64,000 nt of DNA from Bettongia penicillata ogilbyi (taxonomy: Eukaryota > Chordata > Mammalia > Diprotodontia > Potoroidae): the NCBI GenBank assembly GCA_023548195.1, contig JAJHZJ010000416.1, forward strand, positions 2,082,896-2,146,895, in the 5' to 3' direction. The first letter of the stretch is position 1. The number at the start of each line of letters is the position of its first letter. The notes beneath the pieces are model-generated. The model was given only the letters and a program-made list of their open reading frames with translations. It had not been told where the DNA came from and made no database searches. The position numbers and the translations under genes are program-made. This document shows positions 9,975-22,335 of this stretch, piece by piece.

Positions 9975-10235
9975 TGAGGCATCTTGTGGCACAGTGCTGG
10001 GCTTGGCGTCAGGGTGACCTTCATTCAAAAGCAGTCACGGACACCTATTAGCTGTGTGACCATGGGCAAGTCACTTACTTTCCATTAGTTTTATCATCTG
10101 AAAATATGGATAATAACAGCACCTACCTTCTGGGCTGTCATGAGGATTAAATGAGATGGTAATTGTAAAGTGCTTATAGTGGTAAAGTATAGGGCCTGAC
10201 ATATATAGGAGGGCCTTAATAAATACTTGTTTCCT
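9975..10235 (+). mobile_element. MAR1-type tRNA-derived SINE
   Basis: A nearly full element: head 'cttgtggcacagtgctgggc', 'agctgtgtgaccatgggcaa', 'gattaaatgagatggtaat', and tail 'gccttaataaatacttgttt'. Confidence 0.75.
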
Positions 10236-10479
10236 TCCCCCATTCATAAGTGTGTTTACATAAGAAATATTTAACCTTGTCTTCATTTGAACATTGGCTT
10301 ATGGTTCTGCTTTATTTTCTTTACTCAAAATATGAGTACTGCTTGTGTTCAACTCCTACCCTTAGTTTCTGGTCACAAGACCGTGGCCAAATCAATTGAA
10401 CTATCTCAACTTTGGTTTCCATGTCAGAAGAATTTGGGCTCACATCCTACTGTTGATACTTCTCATCCTCTGCCATCCC

Positions 10480-10860
10480 CTTCTCCTTTTGCCTTCAGTC
10501 TTTCTCAGCAACAATCTTTTGCAATGAATCCTGGCTTCTCATTATGCGACCAAAGTATTTAAACTTCATCTTCAGTATTTGTCCTTTCAATGAATAGTCA
10601 GAGTTAATTTCTTTAAGTATTGACTGATTGAATCTCCTTTCTGTCCAAGGAACTCTCAGAAGTCTTCTCTGGTACCACAATTCAAAACTGTCAATTCTGA
10701 GGCTCAGTTTGTCTTATAGTTCAGCTTCATAGCCATACTTTACTACTTTGGACCTTTGTCAGAAAGGTGATGTCTCTGCTTTTTTGCTTTTCTTTGCCAT
10801 AACTTTGCTTCCAAGGAGAAAGTGTGCTTTAATTTCATGGCTGCAGCGATCTTAGTGTCC
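10480..10860 (-). mobile_element. RTE/BovB LINE fragment (ORF C-terminal part)
   Basis: The minus strand encodes a decayed stretch with RRLLRVPWTERRFNQSILKE and then a KFKYFGRIMR-like segment, the C-terminal signature of BovB/RTE ORF2. The + strand reads 'tcttctctggtaccacaatt' and 'ttaatttcatggctgcagcg', the familiar antisense BovB text. It is too short to function. Confidence 0.8.
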
Positions 10861-10984
10861 AGTCTACATCTCAGTAAGTGCATAATAGGCGTTTAAATTT
10901 CATTGGATCTAGTTTTATTTTACAAATGAATATGAGGTTCATAAATCTATGTTGGGGTTAGGGATGGGGTTTGAATTTAAGGAA

Positions 10985-11165
10985 GTATGTTGTGGTAGAT
11001 AGTGAACTGAATATGCAGGTGCCTTTAGTACCTGTGTGACCTTGGGAAAATCATTTTTACCATTCTGAGCAATTTCCTCTTCTGTAAAATGAAGGAGTTG
11101 ATCTCAAGATGACTACTGACAGTGCTTGTTAATCCAGATTTGAGTGCTATGATTTTGAAATCTAT
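10985..11165 (+). mobile_element. MIR-type SINE
   Basis: 'acctgtgtgaccttgggaaa', 'cctcttctgtaaaatgaagg' and 'gagtgctatga' in SINE order. Confidence 0.6.
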
Positions 11166-11354
11166 TATGAAGAGAAATAGTTGACTCTTACTTTAAGGGG
11201 ATGGTGGGAAGGAGAAAAATGAAGTTGAGTGAGCCTCAGATTTTTCTAATTAGTGTTCCTTCAAGATAATTCCTAACTTGAGCTTTACTCCTTGTATTAT
11301 GGTAGTTGTTTGCTCATTGCTAGTTATTACTAACTTGTAGGCTAGGAGATTAGG

Positions 11355-11490
11355 ATTGCAGATTTAGAGCTGGAAGGGACCTTAGTGGTCATCTAGTCCT
11401 AATGCCTTATTTTTACAGATGAAGAAACTGAGGTCCAGAGTGTCACACAGCAGCAGATTGTAGAATTGAGCCACAATTCTTGACTCTTTA
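11355..11490 (-). mobile_element. MIR/THER-type SINE
   Basis: 'gatttagagctggaagggac', 'gtggtcatctagtcc' and 'cagatgaagaaactgaggtc' are the antisense core. Confidence 0.7.
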
Positions 11491-11494
11491 ATTT

Positions 11495-12910
11495 GGCAGT
11501 CTGTTATAAAGCTAGAGAGCTTCCCTGTTGCATAGCAAATCGGTCTGTGGCAACTAAATTATATACCACAGCAATACAACTAGCGAGGAGGGCTTACAAA
11601 TAAGAGAATCTTAATTTTAGCAGGTAAAGAGAATTATAGAACTGTTGTAATTGCCTGCAAATTGTGCTGTGTTTGTGTTTCTGCCACAAATAATAATTGT
11701 ATGTTATTAAGTGAAGATTAGGCTTCCTAAAAGAGGAGAAATTTTTTTTTCTTCAGTTTGAGGAATGCCTGTTGTTCACCTGGTCACATAAGATGAAGTA
11801 TTAGCTGGCATGGTGGAAGAAAAAAAAACAAAAACAAAATGAAGTAGCAAAAGTCTCCTGAAGCAGATGGAGTGAGTGTGAAATTGGAAGGTAGAAAAAT
11901 ATGATGAGAAAGTTAGAAAAAAAGGGACCTGTGAGTAGTTGGATATTTAATAGGTCTGAAACTCTTTCCAGAAAGAATGAATTTGGAAAGATTTGTTCCA
12001 TGGAAGGATAAGTGAGATCCACAGATACCACAAAAAGTAAAAACTTTAATTACTGGCCTTAGAAAATAAAGATTTGTCCTTGGTTATATGTGACTCCTTG
12101 CTGAAAAGTTGAGAGGTAGCCATATGAAAATGTGAGATAAACAGTTAGGAAGTGTTCTATATTCTTAGGCTTTGTATTGGATTGGAGGAGAACTTTCTGA
12201 GATTTTTCAAACCAAATTAACATTACCCATTTCTGGTGATTTATGTGTAAACAAACAGTTACTGCCAGAAGAAACTTGGAAATCGTTTCTAGATTATAAA
12301 GAACTAGGGAGGAAACTGAAGAATTGAGGTGGGGAGTGACACAAAGATAATGGTTTTCATCATCATCATTGCTGGTGATTGGAAGGTGAGGACCATGAAA
12401 AGGAAAGCAGGATATGGAAAGTGAACAGGGAAATTTAATTAGAGGATGAGATTTTCCTTTTTGGACTGTGGTTTAAGATAAGGATACTAGATGATACTTT
12501 TGGCCAGGGATGGAATATTTTTAAGAGGACTAATTAGGAAGAATGTATTTTCCTTGAAGCTGGACAATCTGATTTAGAAGACAATGCTATAAATGGAGGG
12601 AAAGGAAGAGAAGTGCCCAGATTGCACGATTACATTCTAATAAAAGTAGCAGATGTAAGAATAGCATGATGGTTTCCTAATAAGCCACAGAAGATAATAG
12701 GGAAGCGGGATCTAAACAGTATCCATGAGCTCAGAATGTCTATACAGAAGCAAATACATGGAGTATGTGTAATAAAGTAAACTAGAGATTTCAGTGTAAG
12801 GAGATAAATATGACAATGCCACTGAGACTTGGTGGGATATGACTTAAAATTGGAAAAACAGATAGGAATATCTTATACAATAGGAATATTAAACGCAAAG
12901 CATGGAGGAC
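11495..12910. other. Intron 1, no recognised element
   Basis: AT-rich sequence with an A-rich run near 11820-11840 and a short CAT run near 12358. No clear repeat family or exon. Confidence 0.55.
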
Positions 12911-12914
12911 TGTT

Positions 12915-13065
12915 ATGGTATTGTTCAGCCACAGGGACCTGGGTTTAAATTCCTGCTATAATACTGCCTGTGAAACCTTAGGCAACTCACTTATTCCCTA
13001 GGCCTTGATTTTCTTATCTGAAATCTGGGGAGTTGAACTAGATTATTTCTAGGTTTTCTTTTTGC
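12915..13065 (+). mobile_element. MIR-type SINE
   Basis: 'gggacctgggtttaaattcc', 'gaaaccttaggcaactcact' and 'gagttgaactagattattt' in sense order, strongly decayed. Confidence 0.6.
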
Positions 13066-13069
13066 CCCA

Positions 13070-13880
13070 TGTCCTGTGAAGGGTATTGAACCATCAAGAA
13101 GATAGTTACCTCTGTGAAAACATAGGAACACAAAGGAGAATCATGGTGTTTAGCATTTAGTTGAGTATCAAACAAGTAGGTGTATAATGCTAGCTATCAG
13201 ACTAACTAAAGGAAATAGACAATTTTCTGGTAAAGATCACAAAGATGGTACAGAGACAGGTAGTTGTGATAAGGGACTTGAACCTGACCCAAGGATGTCC
13301 TTGCCTTATTAATTTCATCTTTCAGAAGGTGGAAAAATTATTAAGGAGAGGTGTTATTCTGGTCCTGATTCTGATCAGTTCCTTCTTATGGGAACTTGAT
13401 GAAGTAGAAGTGTTAGAAACCTTGGAAGACAGTGAATCTGCCGAATTCGTGATAAGGAAAGACTTCCCAAATAGGGTCTGTACTTTTGACCAGTGGTTTC
13501 CAACATTTTATAGTATGAAAATTCAATAATTCTTGAAGATCCCCTCTTAGGCAACTGGTGATAAATACAAAGTGCTGGCAAGATCCTTCAAGAATGAAAT
13601 TAGGAAGGCTAAAACCTAAGATTGTAGGTGTAGAGCTGGTCAAGACCTTAGAGTCATCTAGTCCAACTTACTTATTTAACAAGTAAGGGTGATCTGGCTG
13701 TAACATCTGTCACTCTATTGAGTGGCATTAGTCATATTAGTCAGCTAATCTGACTATATGAGGGCGTTCCTTTCCTTCCTAACTTGGTCCTTCATCTGCG
13801 TCTCTCTTGAATCCATTCAGTCAGAGATGACCCAATTGTTGCCTACTGTTTTTTGATTGAGGATACAAAAGTGTTACTTG
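13070..13880. other. Intron 1, mostly unclassified
   Basis: Includes a stop-free stretch of about 95 codons on the + strand (13245-13529) without any recognised domain. A short antisense MIR-like piece lies near 13620-13690 ('gtagagctggtcaagacctt', 'agtcatctagtccaactt'). Confidence 0.45.
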
Positions 13881-13896
13881 TGTTACCCGGGTAACA
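13881..13896. promoter_or_regulatory. Perfect palindromic RFX-type X-box
   Basis: TGTTACCCGGGTAACA is a perfect 16-bp palindrome. Its inner part is GTTACC-CG-GGTAAC, which fits the RFX X-box consensus GTNRCC-N(1-3)-RGYAAC with an N2 spacer. Two CpG-poor kilobases surround it. Binding is inferred. Confidence 0.45.
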
Positions 13897-14059
13897 AGCA
13901 GTAGGCTTGTTGGGTCCCTTCTCTGTAACACTCAAAAGTAGACACTCATGCTAAAGAGAAGCAGTCTTGTGAGAACAAAAAATTATGATAAATACTGTCC
14001 TTGATTTGGACACTATGCTACGTTGCTTGTGTAACCCAAAATTACATTAATTTTTTTCG

Positions 14060-14345
14060 GTTGTAGTGTGGTGTAGTACAGAGATGTTAAACACTGAATG
14101 CTGCCTGCAATACTCCTGAGTAGTCCTGAATCAGATTAAATATAATGGGGAAATATTTAACAAAATAAATAAATACCATATGGTTCATTTGTGGTTTTCT
14201 AAGTCAGTATATGCTTGCTCGCATGGTGGCCCCTGTTTCTATTTGAATTTGACACCACTGGTGTAATAGGCCAGTTTTGGAGTCAGGAAGACCTGAGTTT
14301 ATGTCTTCCTTTCCTCTAAGCCTGTCAGCTTTGTGAGAGGCCATT
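14060..14345 (+). mobile_element. tRNA-derived SINE split by a MITE
   Basis: The left piece (about 14060-14078, 'ttgtagtgtggtgtagta') and right piece (14261 on, 'ggccagttttggagtcagga', 'agacctgagtttatgtc') join into the head of a marsupial SINE once the MITE is removed. Confidence 0.65.
14079..14260. mobile_element. hAT MITE with 8-bp target duplication
   Basis: It begins CAGAGATGTTAAAC and ends GAATTTGACACCACTG; the outer 14-15 bases are imperfect inverted repeats (CAG-A/T-G-A/G-TGT-T/C-AAA). The flanks GTGTAGTA (14071-14078) and GTGTAATA (14261-14268) match at 7 of 8 bases, the hAT hallmark. At 182 bp it cannot encode a transposase. Confidence 0.8.
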
Positions 14346-14439
14346 CTTTGCCTCATTTCATACCTAGCCTTGATCACTGAATGAGCGTTTTCTCAGTCAA
14401 ATTTGAGATCTGTTAAAGACTTTACTTTAAAAAGGCTAA

Positions 14440-14640
14440 AGTCTCACCCACTCTTGTCCAGAGCCATGTTGATCCATGTCTGACCACAGGACCCAGGTGG
14501 CTCGAGAGGAGAAAGTGAAGCTGATGACTTTTGCACAGCCCTCCCTACTTAAATTCAGTTCACTTGTATGTCACTGCGTCACCTTCCTGATGTCATGGTC
14601 CTCTTCGAGAACCACAAGTTACAACAATCAGTTTTGTGAC
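14440..14640 (+). mobile_element. SINE with RTE-like tail, 3' part
   Basis: 'ggctcgagaggagaaagtga', 'gcacagccctccctacttaa', 'gtcatggtcctcttcgagaa' and 'ccacaagttacaacaa' match the tail of the composite SINE also found at 27781 (antisense) and 25290 (antisense). Confidence 0.7.
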
Positions 14641-14772
14641 CATGGACAAGTAAGTCCCTTGCAGCTCTTAAGAGAGTAAGTTACAGAGAGTTGTGGATTT
14701 GCATCATTAGGCAGTTTCCATTCTGGGGAGTTCTCTATCCTAAAGAAATCAGAGGTCTAGATTCCTCCCTCC

Positions 14773-14789
14773 AAAAAAAAAAAAAAAAA
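14773..14789. repeat. Poly(A) run
   Basis: Seventeen A. It may be the tail of a lost retroelement; no element is recognisable to its left. Confidence 0.8.
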
Positions 14790-15139
14790 GACAAGCTGTA
14801 GTACATTGAGAGAAGGGTGACAGGCATGTTGGAAGGATTGGAAGCTATGCTATTATATAAGGATTATTTGAAAGAACAGATGATATTTAATTTGGAAAAA
14901 GGGAGACTTGGCAGGGGTGGATAAGGTATGTGGATACTAAAAGTATCAAGTGTTAAAATACACTAGTTACTTTGTGACCTCACTGCTGTTGATGCTTCCT
15001 CCAATAATGCAGATTGCAGCCCACTCATGTCTGCCTATTCTTTGTAGCTCTTATATTTAAGTTCCTTGTGAAGGGATTCACCTGTGTGCTGGGTGGCTAC
15101 CTTGCTTTAGACCATCTACTCTCTTGCTCATGTTCCTAA

Positions 15140-15410
15140 TAGTAGCTAGCATTTATATAGTGCTTTAAGGTTGCAAAAAAAGCATTTTTGTTTGTTTTTT
15201 TGCTAGTATCTCATTTGATCCTCACAGTAGTCCTGAGAGGTAGATGCTTTTACTATCCTCATTTTATAGGTAAGGAAACTGAGCCAGACAAGTGACTTGA
15301 TTAGGGTAATACTGCCAGTAAGTATCTGAAGTTGGATTTGAGCTCTGTTCTTCCTGATTCCAGATTCAGTGCTCAATCCTTCATGCCACCTAGCTGTTAC
15401 TTCCATACCT
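15140..15410 (-). mobile_element. MAR1-type SINE, antisense, nearly complete
   Basis: 'agcatttatatagtgcttta', 'catttgatcctcacagtagt', 'taggtaaggaaactgagcca' and 'catgccacctagctgtta' give the whole antisense order, with a T-rich insertion near 15175-15200. Confidence 0.78.
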
Positions 15411-15549
15411 TTTTCCCCCCACTTCAGTGTAGTAATTGCGTTTGTCACATACCAGGCTTGCTATTGCTCTCTGGGTCATACTTATTTTCAATTCTTTGAA
15501 GGTTATAGATGTTCCATGTCTTTTAGCCATATTCCAATAATACTGATGT

Positions 15550-18000
15550 AAAAAGGTGGGCCTTTGTTTTAGGGAGCAGTCTGGGGCTACTAAAAAAAAA
15601 AAAACTTTGTAAATATTTAAAAATATTTGAGGGCCTGTCTGGTGAAAAAGGAATTAGATTTGTTCTGTCTGCCTGGTGTCAGAGGCCATCAGTCCATGGA
15701 AATTATAGAGGGAAGGGGGCAGATCTTGGCTAACTATAAGAAAATATTCCTAATAATTAGAATTATCTCAAAATGGGTTGAGTTATTTCCTGTGGTGTGA
15801 TGGTGTGGTGATAGTGTGGTGGTAGTTGACCACCAGAGATTTTCCTTTGTTACTACTACAGGTTTTCAGGTAAAGATTGGATAATGACTAGTGGGAGATA
15901 TTGTGGACTAAATTTGTGCTTTGGGTAAAGTAATACTAGAGTGCCTTTAGTGTATTAGCCTTAGGGAGAAAGCCCATGGGTTTCTTGGATTTCCTGTGGT
16001 CTCAGATCTTTTGATTAAGCATTTTAGCATATTTCTTTTCTTGGATGGTCAATGGGTCACTCACCTGGCTGCTATTTTCACTTGTATTTGATGAATGAAC
16101 ACCTGCCATAGATACACTCAAATGCAAATAATTATAAAAAATAACAAATAAAACTTGTGTGTGTTTTTTCAGTTAAATAATTTTCATACTTTTTAAAAGT
16201 TATGGTATCACCTATGTGAATATACTTTGTATCCTAGAATTCATATCCTAGTCAGGTGTTGAGAGGGTGTTAGAAGGGATGTAGCATACAATAGATTAAC
16301 TTAAATATACTTTTTTTTTTAAAAGAAATCCTTTGATAATTTCTTATGTCCTTAACGCATTTTTTCTGCTCACCTTCCTTACAGTTTCCTAGTTTGTTTA
16401 CCACTTAGCATGTGATTAGGTGTTTATTCAATTTAGCACATTTTTTGTTCTTAAAATGTTACCCACCTTCCCCTCCCACACACATCAGAAAGAAATCTCT
16501 TGTCACAAATAAAGTAGCTTTATAAGGTGAGTACAATAATTAGCTAACGAAATCTGAATACATTGGCCAGATTGCACATCTCAAATTTACAAGATTATTT
16601 GAAATATGAATTTCCATCTACTATCACTCATAATGAATCTCACCCTAATTATTATTTTGTGCCTTGAGATATTTACTAAAATAGTATGAAGATATCATAA
16701 TTAGAAAAAACAATAACAAATTGAGTTTTTGATGCCCCAAACAAGTTGAATCACTATAAAATTACTGCATACTTTCCTATCTGTATACTTTCAAAAAGCA
16801 AGCAAACATAATTTTCTAACCTGTTTTAAGATCTTCCAAATGAGTTGGAGTATTTACAATACATTTGTTAAAAATACAAAAATGAAGTACCTGCCAGTTA
16901 GTTTAGAAGGAAAAATTTTAGACATCAGAAAAGATGAAAATTTACCATTCAAATGTCACCAAAACCTTTTGCATAATAGGTAGATGGCATTGAACATTAC
17001 TTAGTAAAATGCAGCCAGCATTTTGTTCCCCCCCCTCCTCCCCAAGCAGTGGCAGCCATCAAAACCAAGTATTGAAATAAACTGAACCTTGGAATCAGAC
17101 CTTTGAATTGTTGTATCATGAAGTTATTTTCCAAAATAATGAAGCATATTCATTAACATTGCTCTTAAACTTTTAATACTTTTTTGGTGAAAGCAAAATT
17201 TTTGTACCCTGGGATACAATAAAATTAAAATATATTTCCTGCTGAAATTTTTATTTGTTTATAATATGTATAGAATTGGGATAGCACATGTTATAAATCA
17301 TAAATATATACGTATTGAGAGTATGTGCTCAATAACTTTTTTAATGATAGGATTACAGGACCAAAAACATGAAAACCACTGAATATTTAGGATAAAATTA
17401 AAGCTTCAACAACTCCAACTCACCTTTCCAAATTTATTTCACCCTACTCCAATGCACTTGCTTGATGTTCTAGTCAAATAGGACTGCTAATTATTCTTGA
17501 TTTTATCCTGCAGTCTTCCACCTCTGTTCATTAGTATGAACTGTCTTGGAATTCATTTCTTTTATTTCTTTGCTTGAAATTTTATTTCTTCAAGGCACTT
17601 CTCACAAGGTGCCACCTTCTCTAAAAGCTTTAATTAAAATATTCATGTCTCCTTTAGTAGAACTAAAAACCATTTTCCCCGTAAAAGTATATATAAACAT
17701 TGCTTCCTTTCACAATTTGTATGTTTTTTAAAAAAATTAAATACACTAAAAGTCTTATATAGCTTGCCATAGAAGAAATAATATTAGAACATGCTGACTA
17801 ATCATAGTACCTGGAAAAGGAGCTTGTTCTCTGAAGAGTATATACATTGAGAATTGGAAACTATTTCTTTGGGATGAGAAGTTAAAACAAGTCCAAAGCA
17901 TAAGAGAGGAATCTCTGACCTAGAGTTATAATGTTGAATCTTAAAAGAGGACGACATATTTCAAAATTTTAAAGTAAGTTTTGAATTGATGTCTTCTGTT
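15550..18000. other. Intron 1, AT-rich unique sequence
   Basis: About 2.4 kb without a repeat I could assign. It contains A and T runs (15589-15603, 16312-16320) and a short C run near 17030. No exon or RNA gene seen. Confidence 0.6.
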
Positions 18001-18004
18001 GCAT

Positions 18005-21000
18005 AAATCATTATGGTTATCCCAAGTGTCCTTCCCCTTTCCTCTCCCAGAGAGCCATCCCATATAACAAACTATTTTTAAGAGAGGAAAAAAAATTAGA
18101 ACAGCTGATGGGGTGGATGGGGAGGTGTCCTCTCATTTTTAATTCATTCCTTCTTGCTTTTTATAATTTTGTTACATTCACTTGATTTTCTGTGTGTAGT
18201 TCTTATCATTTACATTGTTACAGTTACTATGTATATTGTTTTCTTGGCTCTGCTTTCTTTACTCTGCATTCCTTCTATGTCTTCATCATTAAAATAATTT
18301 CTTACAGCACAATAATATTCCACTGTATGAGTATACTAGTTTGTTTAGCCATTCCTCATTTGATGGGCTTCTGTCTTATTTCCAGTTCTTAGCCGTCACA
18401 GAAAGTGCTGCTATACACATTTCGGAGTGTGTGGAGACTTCTTTCTTATTGACAGCTTTCTTAGGGTATAAGCCCAGTGATAAAGTCTCTTGTTCAGAGG
18501 TATGGACATTTTAGTTATTTTGTTTACATGATTACATATTTCTTCCAGAATGGTGGTACCATTTCACAACTCCACTAACAGTGTATTAGTGGGTCTATCA
18601 TTCTATAAACTCTGCCTTTTTTTGTCATAATTTTGCCCATTGGCAGAGTCTGAGACAAAACCTCAGGGTTTGTTTTTGTTTTTTTTTAATTTGCCTTTCT
18701 CATTGTTAATAATTGAAGTGTTATTTATATGGTTGATAGTTTGCAATTCTTCTCTTGAGAACTGTTCACATTCTTTGGCCATTTATTTTTTGGGAAATGT
18801 CTGTTAATGTTAAATATATTTTTATTAATTGTTTATGTATCTTAGATACCAAACCCTTATTAGAGAAATTTGATGTGAGGATTTTTTTTTATATTCAGCC
18901 AGTTCCCTTCTATCTTAGATGCATTTTGTCTCTGAAGAAGTTTTTCAGTTTCAAGTAATCATTTATTTTGTCTTTTGTAATTGCTTTAACTTGTTTAGTG
19001 TAAGAATACATCTCTTACCCACAGCTGTGAGAGGTATGTAATGTGTTTCTCTTCCAATTTAAGGTTACATATCCATTTAGTATGTATTGTAGTGTGTAGT
19101 ATAAGGTATTGGTTTAAAGCCTAATTTCTGCTAGGCCAATTTCTAGTTTTTGCAGCACTTTTTATCAAGTGGAATTTTTTTAAGGTAATTTACGCTTTCC
19201 ACTTTATCAGCTCCTCAGTTACTGAGTTCTATTGTTTCTGATTCTCTCCTATCTAATCTGTGCCATTGACCAACCCATTTTTTAAATTACATACCAGATT
19301 GTTTTGATGACTACTGTGTCATAATATACTTTAAAGTTTGGAAGAACTATTTCCCCATAATTGCTATTTCTTTTTATTATTTCCCTTGATAATTTAGATT
19401 TTTTTTGTTTTTCCAAATGAATTTTGTTATTTTATCAGGTTCTATAAAGTATTTTAATTGATCATTTGATTACCGTTAGCAAAAAGGTATAAATTAATTT
19501 TGGTAGTGTTGTCATTTTTATCATGTTAGCTTGGCCTAGCCATGGATGTTGAATATTCCTCTAGCTATTTAAATTTTTCTGTATTTCTTTAAGCAGAACT
19601 TTGTAATCATAGACGTCTTTTTTATGCTTTCATCAGTCAATCCCCGGATATATTATGCATTTCATAGTTATTTGGAATGGGATTTCCCTCTTTGTTGTTT
19701 CTTGCGTTTTATTATTATATGGAAGTGCTGTTGATTTTTGAGGATTTACTTTTGAGCCTGCAACTTTGCTCAAGTCCTTAATCATCTCAATGAGTATTTT
19801 TGATGCCCTAGGGTTGTCCAAATAAACCATCATGTCCTCAGCAAATATAGATTGTTTAATTTCTCTTTAGTGATCTTTATATGTTTCATTTCTTTCTTAT
19901 TGCTATTGGAACCATCTCCAGAACCACATCATATAATACTAGGGGAAGTGATCATCCTTACTTCACTCTTCTATTTATTGGAAAAGGTTATAGTGTGTTT
20001 CCATTGCTTCTTTTTGATTTTAGGTAGATTATTTTTATATTAAAGAAAAACAATCCCTCTATGCCTATACTTTGTAGGGTTTTTAGAATAAAAGAATATT
20101 TTTCTGCATCTATTGAGATGATTATGTGATTTTGGATCAAATTATGTTGTTTGTTTTCCTAATGTGAATACTGCTTTCAACTCTGGTATAAATTCCACTT
20201 GCTCATAATGAAAGATTTCTTGGATACATCACTACAGTCTGTTTGACAGGATTTAAGAAAATTTTTTGAGTCAATATTCATTAATGATATTGGCTTTAGT
20301 TTTCTTTCGGTGTTTTGTCTTGCCTTGATTTAGGTATTAGGGCTACATTTGTCTCCTGAAACAATTCTGTTAAGTTCTTTATCAGTTTTACAGAAAGATT
20401 TGTGAAGCATGGTTACTGTTTTTTTTACCAATTTGATAGAATTCTCCTGTGAATCCATCAGGACCAGGAGTTTTTTCTTTGATAATTTCTTAACAGCGGT
20501 CTACTTCTTTTTTGAGGGTTATTTAAGACCTCTATTTGGTCTTCTTTTAGTTTGGGTATTTTATATTTTTGAAGGTATTCTATTTCTTTTGTGTCCTCAG
20601 TTTGTTGGCATAGAAGAACTACATAATAAATGTTGATTATTTTTATTTCATATAGTTTTGCTATGATTTCACTTCATTTATTTGCTATATTTTATTCTCC
20701 TTTTTATTTAGGTTACTAACATTTTATCAATTTATTAGTCTTTTCAAAGATCCAGCTTTAGTTTTATTTATTTTTTTGTTTCTAATGTATCTATTTTTCC
20801 TTTAATTTTTAGTATTTCCCTTTTTGTTCTTAGTGTACGTTTGTTGTGATTTTCTAATTTTTAAATGCACATTCAGGTCATTAATCCTCTCTTTTTCTGT
20901 TTTGTTAATGTATGTTTGTAAGGATTTGATTTTTTTTATGTTGTTTCATCATTTTCATTTTTTTCCCATAGTTATTATTTCGACAATTTTTTTTTTGACC

Positions 21001-22335
21001 CATTTGTTGGTTGTCTCATTGTTAAGTCTCTGTTTCAGTCTGCATGTTTTATTTTGCAGTCCCTAAATCAGTTATGCTATTTTTATTGCATTATGGTCTG
21101 ATGAATATATTAACTATTTCTACCTTCTTAAGTTTGTTTGCAATTATCTCTGTACATGGTCATATCTAGTACATGGTCAGCTTTTGCAAAGGTTCCATGT
21201 GGTGTTGAGAGATGTATAATCATTTGCTGCCCCATTTAGAAAACACCAGAAGTCTTAACTCTAGTTTCTTCAGATATTTGTTCAGTTCCATGTTTTTCCC
21301 TTTCAAAAAAAGTCTTTTTGTCAAACTGAGTCAAAACTAAGAAAAGAATATAGAAGTCTTCTGTCATTATTGTGTTACTATCTTTGTTTTCTCCTATCTC
21401 AGGTAATACTTGCTTTATGAATGAGAATGCTAAGGCATTTGGAGTAGATGTTTATTACTGATACTGGGTTTGTTTGTGGTTCCTTTCAGCCCTAGATACG
21501 TCTCTTGTTTGTAAAATATCATAAAAATATATTTTTGAATATTTGTTTTTGCTTTGTCAGTATGAATGTGACCCCTTTTCTTGGTGATACTTGATGCCTA
21601 GTAAAAAAAAATTTTCTATCCCCTCAGTTTTATTTTGGGTGTGTTTTTGTCTTAAATGTATTTCTTGTATAAGCTACAGATTGTAGAAATATTTCATTGG
21701 TTACTTTTCAGTATTATTGGATTGCTTAATCCATTCATGAATGAGTTAGGTTTATATTTTCTTTCATCTGTCTTCATTTTTTTTGAAGTTAGGATTTTTC
21801 TCCTCCTTTTGCTCTAAGTACAATTCTCTACTATATTCCTTCAGTAGTAGTCTCATTCCTGTTGTTTCTCTTTCTCATTATTGATCCCTTCCTCTCATTT
21901 TTTACCCTTTTCCCCTTTGAGATTTACTTAATTAGTAGTTTTTATAGTCCTTTCTCCTTTTTTTCTTATCAACCAAATAGAATCCTCCTTCCTCTCCTCC
22001 CTTTTGACTAGTCCTGTTCATGTTTTTAAGATTTCATTTTTTAGACCCTTTTCAAAGAGGATTTCTTTCTTATTATCCATTCTTTCTGTCTGCTCTAGCC
22101 CCTGTTCTCAGATTCATGACCCCTATAATTATTGGTAGCAAATTCACTACTGTTTACATACTTGTTATCACTTCCCCATATTAGTACTTTGAATGATCAA
22201 CTATCCTCCTTGACAGCTGTTCTCAGCTGCTCTCACACCCTCTTACTGTCAGGCTTCCGTTGTTGTAACTATACTTTGTTTACATATAAGAACATCTTTC
22301 AAAATTGTTGCTTCAGTATGAACTGAAAATGACCA
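18005..22335 (-). mobile_element. Long antisense L1 LINE, decayed
   Basis: This is over 4 kb of T-rich antisense L1. At the left end, 'gagagccatcccatataaca' and 'catttgatgggcttctgtct' are the L1 3' UTR and ORF2 end. The middle carries the antisense of ORF2, for example 'atcatctcaatgagtatttt' and 'gaatccatcaggaccagga'. The right end carries 'cagattcatgacccctataa', shared with the L1 at 43945. No ORF longer than about 80 codons survives. The 5' UTR is not recognisable, so it is probably 5'-truncated. Confidence 0.8.

Noticed and set aside
13245..13529. 95-codon + strand frame as a small gene
   Set aside because: No recognisable domain, no promoter or splice pattern, ordinary intron composition.
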